A stretch of DNA of 64,000 nucleotides, taken from the NCBI RefSeq assembly GCF_007990775.1, contig NZ_BJXB01000029.1:1-64000 (forward strand), given 5' to 3'. The translations under genes were made by a program, and so were the position numbers. Under the pieces are notes generated by a model that ran no database searches, was not told where the DNA came from, and was given only the letters and a program-made list of their open reading frames with translations. Below, piece after piece: positions 26,601 to 32,974 of this stretch (within the stretch, counting starts at the first letter, position 1; each line of letters begins with the position of its first letter). The stretch is from Deinococcus cellulosilyticus NBRC 106333 = KACC 11606 (GTDB taxonomy: Bacteria > Deinococcota > Deinococci > Deinococcales > Deinococcaceae).

Positions 26601-27223
26601 AGGGTCTCTTTGATGCCACACGCAAGCACCTGTCCGAAATTGGCACCGACGAGCAGTACATTCAGGACGAAGCACTGAAAAATCGGGTGCAAACCGCGAA
26701 AAAAGTCCTCTCTCTGAAAGACCCCACAGGAGAAATTCCCAAACTCTCTGGCCTGCTGAGCCCGGTGCTCAGCCACCTGAAAGAAGTGCTGGAAGAGGAA
26801 CGCAAAGCCGCCCTGACCGCCTGCGACAACGAATCCAGAGGGGCCATCAACCTGATGGATGAACTCGCCAGTCACCGGGTGGATCCCTCCCCGTACACCC
26901 GACCCATGCTGGATTTGCGGGACCGCATCGAGAAAGCCCAGAGCATCACCGCACTCAGGGCACAGCTCAGTGAAATCAAACCCATCAGTTACAAGGTCAC
27001 CGATGCCCTGACCGAGCAGATCAACCTTGCCATGAGCAAAGGCCCAGATGGGGGCGGAGACACTGTGGTGGTCGCAGCGAAACCCATCAAGACCCTCAAG
27101 GCCAACACCTACATCAAGAAGGCCATCATCGAAACCCCTGAAGATGTGGAGGATTACCTGGAAGGTCTGAGGAAAGCCATGCTGAAGGAGCTGGCGGCTC
27201 TGAATCGGGTGCGGATTGAGTGA
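23663..27223 (+). CDS. brxC: BREX ATPase BrxC
   Basis: Large P-loop ATPase of 1,186 residues, typical of type 1 BREX. The N-terminus (LIEELFTRNINRNINGVIKV) is diagnostic. Walker A is GFFGSGKS at about 73-80; IIFMIDEVGQYIG near 270 is the Walker B/sensor region. The long C-terminal half is helical with coiled-coil stretches. ATG 23663 is preceded by AAGGAG at 10 bases. BrxC is thought to assemble with BrxB, PglZ and PglX and to be needed both for methylation and phage exclusion. It is followed by a 231-base gap that holds a MITE-like element rather than a gene. Confidence 0.95.
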   Translation: MTLLIEELFTRNINRNINGVIKVGQKDQENVHQELDEYVITSELSGYFHKFFDFYAGSFSQPTDKIGIWISGFFGSGKSHFLKILSYLLENKEVDGKKAADFFDLDKVKDPILKANIDKVAGASGHTDVLLFNIDSKSSASSKTDKEAIVKVLQKVLDDHLGYFGANPGLAQFERQLDLDGKYGAFKAHYQQVASKSWEDDRHAFKLRPAQFRKALSLTLQISEEEARQAIDSISPTYFISIDTFARELKAYLDRKGKNSRIIFMIDEVGQYIGDNTDLMLNLQTVAEDLGIHCPGRAWVMVTSQEAIDSITKQSAMAGRDFSKIQGRFRHRVNLSSSNSDEVIKLRLLGKTPEAEAALKALYADKSAILKNQIWFSEGTADMPTYTGETAFVSAYPFVPYQFKLLQHSFTQIRTMGSSGKHLASGERSMLDAFQAAAQQVGNQPLGVLAPFHTFYAAVEGFLDHNIKQVIEGAKQNSKLKSLDVDLLKTLFLIKYVKEIKGTVENLTTLSLSHIDQVRLDLKKQVEAALLRLEKETLISRNGEEYSFLTNEEQDVGREIKQVDVTSGEITQELQSILWDSIFTQKQIKVDNRPGYPFTRKVDGLNHGQVAGDFSLHVITPEYLQTHLQTDAAAMLHTGNGSEVLVRLPEQAEYIEEIREWLKTNKYIKQKNTSALSPSMQTIINQRAEANNRRKARIETQFKNALQEAAVFASGNKVAVGSSDPREILMAGLRSLIENTYTKYGYVQSHYQNDSQLQGALNPQTQQDLQGEVANEQARKDLLNFLNQEHNKGVKTTVKTVLERFKVRPYGWSELDVLGVMLELWCDNKIEMLHQMQPMQMLPAQNKQLITNLQLSKKQDEYVVRPSEVTNPSHIKVARELAKEISDFPNPSIDASILRTQFLTVLGNLQKSLETFKTTATAGNYPFQEDIVRLLERVHELLSTPNQAQFYATIAGMEEALLDDLDVLHKIQTFFKPAQQGLFDATRKHLSEIGTDEQYIQDEALKNRVQTAKKVLSLKDPTGEIPKLSGLLSPVLSHLKEVLEEERKAALTACDNESRGAINLMDELASHRVDPSPYTRPMLDLRDRIEKAQSITALRAQLSEIKPISYKVTDALTEQINLAMSKGPDGGGDTVVVAAKPIKTLKANTYIKKAIIETPEDVEDYLEGLRKAMLKELAALNRVRIE

Positions 27224-27253
27224 GCCGAGAGCCGAGGGCCGAGAGCCGAGGGC
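27222..27253. repeat. Short tandem repeat of GAGCCGAG type after brxC
   Basis: Four imperfect copies of an 8-mer (GAGCCGAG, GGCCGAGA variants) lie directly behind the brxC stop. It looks like a slippage-prone microsatellite, outside coding sequence. Confidence 0.7.
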
Positions 27254-27289
27254 AACAGGCAGGGCTGTCCCTGTCAGGCGTTTGGAGGA

Positions 27290-27438
27290 AGATCCCCCTG
27301 CCTGTCGTTGCACTCCAGGCTGTCCCCCTTGACGAAGGGGGATCGATGGGAGTCTTAAAGGGCTGCACTTTAAGTTGACCTACAATCCCCCTTTCTCAAG
27401 GGGGAACCGCAGAGCGCCAGCGATGCGCAGGGGGATCT
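27290..27438. mobile_element. MITE-like element with 12-bp terminal inverted repeats
   Basis: 149-bp non-coding element bounded by AGATCCCCCTGC and its exact complement GCAGGGGGATCT. Inside are two nearly identical hairpins, TCCCCCTT-4-AAGGGGGA, at 27323-27342 and 27386-27405. There is no reading frame of note and no obvious target duplication. It sits between brxC and pglX in the BREX operon. Such small palindromic elements are dispersed in many genomes; whether it is mobilised by a transposase elsewhere is inference. Confidence 0.65.
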
Positions 27439-27454
27439 GACCCCAGAGGAAAAA

Positions 27455-30400
27455 ATGAACAGAACAAAAATCAAAAATTTCGCGACCCTGGCCCGCAAGG
27501 AACTTCACGAGCAGACCGAGGCAAGGCTGCAAGGTTTTGGCATCACCCGCAAAGGGATTGAGACGGCAAAAGACATCACCGGGGGTCTGGTGATTGGTGG
27601 GAAGACCGTCAACCTGAGTTCGCAGGAGAAAGCCCAGTATCAGGACCTGATCAAGCATGTGGCCCAGCATGGGTTTGAGGCCACCGTGACCGAGATTGCC
27701 TACACGTGGTTCAACCGGCTGTCTGCCCTGAGGTACATGGAAGTGAACGGCCTGATGGACCATGTGCTGTCCAGCAGCACCTCAGGGGCATACCCGGACC
27801 TGCTGGAACATGCAGACACCCTGATTGCAGGGGGAGAATTTGACGGCATCTCCGTGCAGGATCTGGAGGAGTGGCGCGGTCTGAATTTGCCCAACACCGA
27901 GGAGTTCATTTACCGGAGGCTGCTGGGGGCCAGAATCAGGCAACTGGCAAAAGGCCTCCCGAGCATTTTTGATTCTGGGGAGAAACCGCACCTTGAGCTG
28001 TTCATGCCGCCGAACCTGCTGCACACGGACAGTCTGCTGCGCAAACTGGTGTCTGACATTCCAGAGGAAGACTGGCGGGACATCGAGGTCATCGGGTGGC
28101 TGTACCAGTTCTACATTTCCGACAAGAAGGATCAGGTGATCGGGGCGAAAAGCAAGGTCAAGGCAGAGGACATCCCTGCGGCCACCCAGCTGTTCACCCC
28201 CCACTGGATTGTGCGTTACATGGTGGAAAACAGCCTGGGAAGGCTCTGGCTGGAGCACCACCCCGAAAGCCAGCTCAGGACCGTGATGCCTTACTTTCTG
28301 GAAAATCCAGAGCAGCCGCTGGATGTGCGAAATGAAGTGCTGACCCCGCAAGAACTGAAGGTGCTGGACCCGGCCTGCGGAAGTGGGCACATTCTGGTGT
28401 ACGCCTTTGACCTGCTGTTCGAGATCTACCGGGAGCAGGGCTACCCCGAGCGGGACATCCCGAAAATGATTCTGGAGCACAACCTGTACGGGCTGGACAT
28501 TGATGAGCGGGCCGCGCAGCTTGCCAGTTTTGCCCTGGTGATGAAAGCCGCCCAGAAGAACCGCCGGATCTTGCGGAACCCCCCGGAGGTAAACGTCCTG
28601 CAGGTGAAACCCACCCGCTTCTCTCCCCTGTTTGGTGCCCAGGCCCCTGCCCGTCCCGCTGTGCAGGGGGCACTGGGATTTGGGAGTGCACCGGAGAAAG
28701 ACCAGAGCCTGTTCAGTGGGGCGATCAACCCGGTAAACTGGCAACCCCTGCTGTACGCCTTCAAGGATGCCGACAACCTCGGGAGCCTGATCACCCCTCC
28801 AGAAGACGTGAATTACCCTCTGCTGCATGAGCAGGTGCAGCGTCTGGAGCAGGAAAGAGGGCTGGGGTCTGATTTGCTCCCGGAACTCAAACACTACCTC
28901 AAACAGGCTGATATTCTGAGGTTTAAGTATCATGCTGTGGTGGCAAATCCTCCGTATATGGGCAATCGAAACCTTAATGATACAGTCAAATCATATCTCG
29001 AATCAAATTTTAAAGAAGCAAAAGCCGATTTATTTTCATCATTTATACTAAAATGCTGTTCTTTAACTTCGATTAAAGGACACCTAGGCTTCACAACGCC
29101 CTATGTATGGATGTTCATATCTTCTTACGAAAATTTAAGGAATGTTTTATTAACGACTAAAACCATCACTACCCTTGTGCAACTTGAATACAACTCGAGC
29201 TTTGAAAATGCCCGAGTTCCAGTCTGCGTATTCACAATTAAAAATATGAAAACTCCAAATTATAAAGGTAGTTACATAAAACTTTCTGATTTCTATGGAT
29301 TTGATATTCAAGGCTTAAAAACCTTAGAAGCAGTAAAAGATGAATCGTGTAGTTATAGATATAAAATCACTGCAGAAGAATTGTTATCTATACCTGGGTC
29401 ACCAATTGCCTATTGGCTCAGCAAAAAAATGATTGATGTTTTTAGTTCTTCGGAACGAATATCTAATCTATCAGAAACTAAAAAAGGAATGGGAATTGGC
29501 AATAATGATAGATTTGTTCGTGAGTGGTTTGAAATAAGTGAACATACAATGTTCATAAACTGTCAAACAAGGATAGAAAATATCGAATCTAAAAAGAAAT
29601 GGTTTCCTTACAATAATGGTGGGGATTTTAGAAAATGGTATGGCAATAATGAAACGTTGGTCAACTGGTATAATGACGGAGAAGAAGCTAAAGAAAACGC
29701 CACGCGAAAGAACAATGGAGGACATTGGTCAAGATATCTAGTTAGTCTTAACTTTTTCTTTTTACCATCAGTTACATGGAGCGCAATTACTAGTGGAAAA
29801 TTCTCATCTAGAGCATCGCGCGGTGGCGCATTATTCTCAAGCGCAGGCATGTGTCTATTTGGTGACAGGCGTCATGAAGTAATGGCTCTTTTAAACTCGA
29901 ATGTGGGCCAAGCTTTCTTAAACGCGTTGAGTCCAACCCTTAATTTTGGTGCTGGAGAGATAGGTAGGGTTCCTTTTGTATATCACCAATCTTTCAACCT
30001 TTCTAACCTAATTGATAGTGCGATACATATCTCCAAAACCGATTGGGACAACTTTGAAACCTCCTGGGACTTCCAGACCCACCCCCTCCTGCGCTCCAGC
30101 CACCCCAGAATCAAAGACGCCTTTTCAGAGTGGGAAAAGCTGTCCAGCGATGCCTTCTATGAACTGAAGCGTCTGGAAGAGGAAAACAACCGGTACTGGA
30201 TCGACGCTTACGGCCTGCAGGACGAACTCACGCCAGAGGTGCCAGAGGAGCAGATCACCATTCGCAAGGCAGATCTGGGGCGGGACGTGAAAAGCCTGCT
30301 GTCTTACGCGGTGGGCTGCATGATGGGCCGTTACAGCCTGGACACGCCCGGTCTGGTTCACGCAGGGCAGCCTTTTGACCCCGGCAAGCACCAGAAGTTC

Positions 30401-31063
30401 CCGGCAGATGCAGATGCCATTTTGCCCGTCACCACAGAAGCGTACTTTCAGGACGATCTGGTGACCCGCTTTCAGGAGTTCCTGAAGGTGGCTTATGGTC
30501 CTGACCGCCTCTCTGAGAACCTGGAATTTGTTGCAGACGCTCTGGGCCGCAAAGGGAACGAGAGCGCCCTGCAGACGATCCGGCGGTACTTCGTGACCGA
30601 GTTTGCCTCGGACCACATCCAGACCTACAAGAAACGCCCGATCTACTGGCTGTTCACCAGCGGGAAACGCCGGGCGTTCAATGCCTTCGTGTACCTGCAC
30701 CGCTACACCCCGGACACCCTGGCAAGGCTCAGGACCGATTACGTGCTGGAACTGCAAACCCGCCTGGATGCCCAGCTGTCCCTGGCAGAAGCAGAAGCGG
30801 CCAGCAGCTCAGGTGCCCAGAAAAGGAACGCTGAAACCCGCATCAAGAATTTGAAGCTGGACATCGAAGAGGTGCGGGCGTACCAGCTCAAAGTCCAGCA
30901 GTACGCAGACCAGCGCATCGCTCTGGATTTAGACGATGGGGTGGCCTACAACTACACCCGCTTCAAGGGCATCGTGTACGAAGGAACCGACCTCAAGATG
31001 GCAGATCTGGAGAAAAAAGCCCAGTGGAAAATGGATCTGCTGAAGGAACAGGGGCTGGGGTAA
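27455..31063 (+). CDS. pglX: BREX adenine-specific DNA methyltransferase PglX
   Basis: 1,202-residue N6-adenine methyltransferase that marks host DNA at a non-palindromic BREX site. The N-terminal helical domain is followed by SAM motif I (VLDPACGSGHILVYAF, about 304-319) and catalytic motif IV NPPY at 498-501. The target-recognition part follows (about 520-860), then a C-terminal helical and coiled-coil region (about 880-1202). The ribosome site AGAGG precedes the ATG. Base composition changes abruptly inside the gene: 28910-30050 is AT-rich (17 G+C in the 60 bases from 28981, against 34 in the 60 from 28381) while the frame stays intact. That segment covers motif IV and the recognition region, pointing to replacement of the specificity part by recombination. 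Confidence 0.95.
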   Translation: MNRTKIKNFATLARKELHEQTEARLQGFGITRKGIETAKDITGGLVIGGKTVNLSSQEKAQYQDLIKHVAQHGFEATVTEIAYTWFNRLSALRYMEVNGLMDHVLSSSTSGAYPDLLEHADTLIAGGEFDGISVQDLEEWRGLNLPNTEEFIYRRLLGARIRQLAKGLPSIFDSGEKPHLELFMPPNLLHTDSLLRKLVSDIPEEDWRDIEVIGWLYQFYISDKKDQVIGAKSKVKAEDIPAATQLFTPHWIVRYMVENSLGRLWLEHHPESQLRTVMPYFLENPEQPLDVRNEVLTPQELKVLDPACGSGHILVYAFDLLFEIYREQGYPERDIPKMILEHNLYGLDIDERAAQLASFALVMKAAQKNRRILRNPPEVNVLQVKPTRFSPLFGAQAPARPAVQGALGFGSAPEKDQSLFSGAINPVNWQPLLYAFKDADNLGSLITPPEDVNYPLLHEQVQRLEQERGLGSDLLPELKHYLKQADILRFKYHAVVANPPYMGNRNLNDTVKSYLESNFKEAKADLFSSFILKCCSLTSIKGHLGFTTPYVWMFISSYENLRNVLLTTKTITTLVQLEYNSSFENARVPVCVFTIKNMKTPNYKGSYIKLSDFYGFDIQGLKTLEAVKDESCSYRYKITAEELLSIPGSPIAYWLSKKMIDVFSSSERISNLSETKKGMGIGNNDRFVREWFEISEHTMFINCQTRIENIESKKKWFPYNNGGDFRKWYGNNETLVNWYNDGEEAKENATRKNNGGHWSRYLVSLNFFFLPSVTWSAITSGKFSSRASRGGALFSSAGMCLFGDRRHEVMALLNSNVGQAFLNALSPTLNFGAGEIGRVPFVYHQSFNLSNLIDSAIHISKTDWDNFETSWDFQTHPLLRSSHPRIKDAFSEWEKLSSDAFYELKRLEEENNRYWIDAYGLQDELTPEVPEEQITIRKADLGRDVKSLLSYAVGCMMGRYSLDTPGLVHAGQPFDPGKHQKFPADADAILPVTTEAYFQDDLVTRFQEFLKVAYGPDRLSENLEFVADALGRKGNESALQTIRRYFVTEFASDHIQTYKKRPIYWLFTSGKRRAFNAFVYLHRYTPDTLARLRTDYVLELQTRLDAQLSLAEAEAASSSGAQKRNAETRIKNLKLDIEEVRAYQLKVQQYADQRIALDLDDGVAYNYTRFKGIVYEGTDLKMADLEKKAQWKMDLLKEQGLG

Positions 31064-31080
31064 GCAGGTTTCTGGTGGTA

Positions 31081-31102
31081 GGGGCGCAGCGTGCTGCGCC
31101 CC
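31081..31102. repeat. GC-rich palindrome after pglX
   Basis: Arms GGGGCGCAGC and GCTGCGCCCC (10 bp, perfect) around a GT centre, followed by CTTGCAACG. The flanking GGTA and the arms resemble a short palindromic element dispersed in many genomes. It could also act as a transcription attenuator between pglX and the cargo genes. Confidence 0.6.
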
Positions 31103-31160
31103 TTGCAACGAATCTTTGATAAAAAGTACTTACCAAAAACACCCTAAAGAGAGGAATTCC

Positions 31161-31418
31161 GTGGAAAAAACTACTCCTCAAACCATAGAACATTTGCTGA
31201 CCTTGCCCTATAAAATTGAACTCTATCCAGAGCCCGAAGGAGGATTCACTGCTCTCCATCCTGAGCTTTCTGGCTGCATGACTCAAGGGGAAACCGTAGA
31301 AGAGACATTGCAAATGCTGCAAGAAGCCAAGGAAATCTGGTTGGAGACAGCACTGGAAATGGGGTTACAGATTCCAGAGCCTGATTCAGTGAAACCCAAG
31401 TCCAGAAAACAGGGATAA
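31161..31418 (+). CDS. Solitary HicB-like antitoxin-type protein
   Basis: 85 residues with a degenerate RNase H-like HicB fold: YKIELYPEPEGGFTALHPELSGCMTQG is split here as the beta-strands YKIELYPE, GGFTALHPEL and the GCMTQGET turn, followed by the helix ETLQMLQEAKEIWLETAL. The C-terminus lacks a DNA-binding helix-turn-helix. No hicA toxin gene is adjacent. GTG 31161 is preferred because GAGAGGA lies about 6-10 bases upstream; an upstream start in the same frame has no ribosome site. It begins the AT-richer cargo block inside BREX and ends 7 bases before the ATPase gene. Confidence 0.78.
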   Translation: MEKTTPQTIEHLLTLPYKIELYPEPEGGFTALHPELSGCMTQGETVEETLQMLQEAKEIWLETALEMGLQIPEPDSVKPKSRKQG

Positions 31419-31425
31419 TACACCC

Positions 31426-32457
31426 ATGATCGAACGCCTGCGCCTGAAAAATTTCACAGCCTTTGAAGACCTGGAGCTGACCTTCAGCCCTGGGGTCAAT
31501 GTTTTGATCGGGGGGAATGGAACGGGGAAAACCCATGTTCTGAAGGCAATTTATGGTCTCATTCGAGGACCAAGCAGAAGTGGATGGGGTGCTGATGGGA
31601 TTCCAGACTCATTCATAAAAATCTTTCTTCCACTCGACAACGACTTATCAAGACTTCAACGCACCCAGGGTAATTCCACGCTCGTAGAAGCCACAATCTC
31701 TGGGTATGGCAAGCTGGATTTCCGTTTACCCCTTCCAGATGGATCAGCAAAACTGCGCTTCCCAAATGCAGCCCAAAAAATCACAGGTAAAAATGTTCTT
31801 TTCATGCCTGCAAAAGACCTCATTGGTCACGCCAAGGGTCTACGTTCAATTTTGAAGCTTTATCAAACTGCATTTGACCAGACCTACACAGATATTTTAG
31901 ACATCGCTTTTTTACCAAGTTTACAGGCAGAGAATCAGCTGTTTCAGCCCATTCTGGAAAAATTAAAGCAATATATGGGTGGCGGTATTCCCAAAGTAGA
32001 AGAAGATCAATATTTCTTGAATCACAAAGGCAAGGAAATAGAGTTCAATCTGGTCGCTGAAGGCTGGAGAAAAATCGCTGTATTTTGGTATATCCTGCGA
32101 AACTATCCGCATCTCAGATCTGGTGATGTCATCCTCTGGGACGAACCGGAGGCCAACCTGAACCCTTCCACCCTTAAAGGTCTCGCAGAGTGCCTGTCGG
32201 ACCTCTCCAAACTTGGTCTTCAAATCATCGTTGCCACGCACAGCTATGTGCTTCTGAAGGAACTGGAAATTCACGAGGCCAGAGATTTGAAGTTCATTTC
32301 CCTGTACACAACGGACCAGCAGGGGGTCAAAGCTTCCGTCGCCACAAGCTATGAAGGCATTGAACACAACCTGATTGAGAAAGAGTTCGAACGCATTTAC
32401 AGGCTTGACCTGGGTTCCTGGCTGGAGCGTGACAATGACGGTCATCAGGGAAGGTGA
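31426..32457 (+). CDS. ABC-type/AAA15-21 ATPase of a BREX-embedded cargo module
   Basis: 343-residue SMC/RecF-like ATPase with everything in one chain: the N-terminal strand IERLRLKNFTAFEDLELTF, Walker A GGNGTGKT (about 29-36), an ABC signature-like region (VAEGWRKIAVFWYIL), Walker B VILWDEPEANLNP and the H-loop ATHSYVLL. No TOPRIM domain follows, so it is not an OLD nuclease by itself. The end overlaps the next gene by 23 bases, suggesting the two proteins act together. Sequence is AT-richer than BREX flanks (21 G+C in the 60 bases from 31861). ATPase plus small effector pairs are common in phage defence (compare PARIS AriA/AriB). Confidence 0.85.
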   Translation: MIERLRLKNFTAFEDLELTFSPGVNVLIGGNGTGKTHVLKAIYGLIRGPSRSGWGADGIPDSFIKIFLPLDNDLSRLQRTQGNSTLVEATISGYGKLDFRLPLPDGSAKLRFPNAAQKITGKNVLFMPAKDLIGHAKGLRSILKLYQTAFDQTYTDILDIAFLPSLQAENQLFQPILEKLKQYMGGGIPKVEEDQYFLNHKGKEIEFNLVAEGWRKIAVFWYILRNYPHLRSGDVILWDEPEANLNPSTLKGLAECLSDLSKLGLQIIVATHSYVLLKELEIHEARDLKFISLYTTDQQGVKASVATSYEGIEHNLIEKEFERIYRLDLGSWLERDNDGHQGR

Positions 32458-32956
32458 TCTGGTTTTTGATTTTGGGAGCATCACAGCCCACCTGTTTGAT
32501 GATTCCAAAGAAGAGGTCAAGACACACGGAGTGTCTGAAATGTGCAAAGTGGACATCATTGCTGAATTTCCTGATTATCTGCTGTTCATCGAAGTCAAAG
32601 ATCTTGATGACAGGGCCATTTTGGAGGCCAAACGAGAGGAAATAGAGCGCAGTCGACTTGCGAAGTACATAGAAGGGAACGATCTGGCAAACAAATACAA
32701 AGAAAGCTACCTCTATTTGCACCTGATGGATCAATACACCACCTTGAAAAAACGCTATGTGGTCTTGATTGCCAAGGAGGAAATTGCCGATGCGCAGCTT
32801 GCTCAAGCCCGAAAACGGGTGATAAATCAGACGTTCATGCCTGGACCTTTTGGTCGTGGTTGGGCAGTCTCCACCTATCTTGAAAATGCTGCAGTATTCG
32901 ACCTGAAAACATGGCGAGAATTCTATCCCGAAATCACCATCACCAGAGTTCCCTGA
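32435..32956 (+). CDS. Putative PD-(D/E)XK-like nuclease partner of the cargo ATPase
   Basis: 173 residues, family not recognised. A strand-turn-strand VDIIAEFPDYLLFIEVKD (about residues 37-54) has the spacing D-x(n)-ExK of PD-(D/E)XK nucleases, followed by a charged helix (AILEAKREEIERSRLAKY). C-terminal part is alpha/beta without further motifs. ATG 32435 is chosen: GGAG lies 8 bases upstream and it gives a 23-base overlap with the ATPase; an upstream start in frame at 32375 would add 20 residues inside the ATPase gene. It ends 18 bases before pglZ. Nuclease activity is inference from one motif; a DUF4435-type TOPRIM effector was considered but its motif is not seen. Confidence 0.7.
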   Translation: MTVIREGDLVFDFGSITAHLFDDSKEEVKTHGVSEMCKVDIIAEFPDYLLFIEVKDLDDRAILEAKREEIERSRLAKYIEGNDLANKYKESYLYLHLMDQYTTLKKRYVVLIAKEEIADAQLAQARKRVINQTFMPGPFGRGWAVSTYLENAAVFDLKTWREFYPEITITRVP

Positions 32957-32974
32957 ATCCATCGAGGAGAAAAA

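Noticed and set aside
25124..27313. Long minus-strand frame (over 700 codons) opposite brxC
   Set aside because: Antisense to a clear BrxC gene; rich in His/Gln/Gly/Phe as expected of a codon shadow, with no domain motif and no ribosome site.
31419..31425. Internal promoter GATAAT just before the cargo ATPase
   Set aside because: The hexamer overlaps the HicB stop codon and no -35 is present at 16-18 bp.
31426..32956. Calling the cargo pair PARIS (AriA/AriB)
   Set aside because: The second protein shows a D-x(n)-ExK pattern and no DUF4435/TOPRIM motif.
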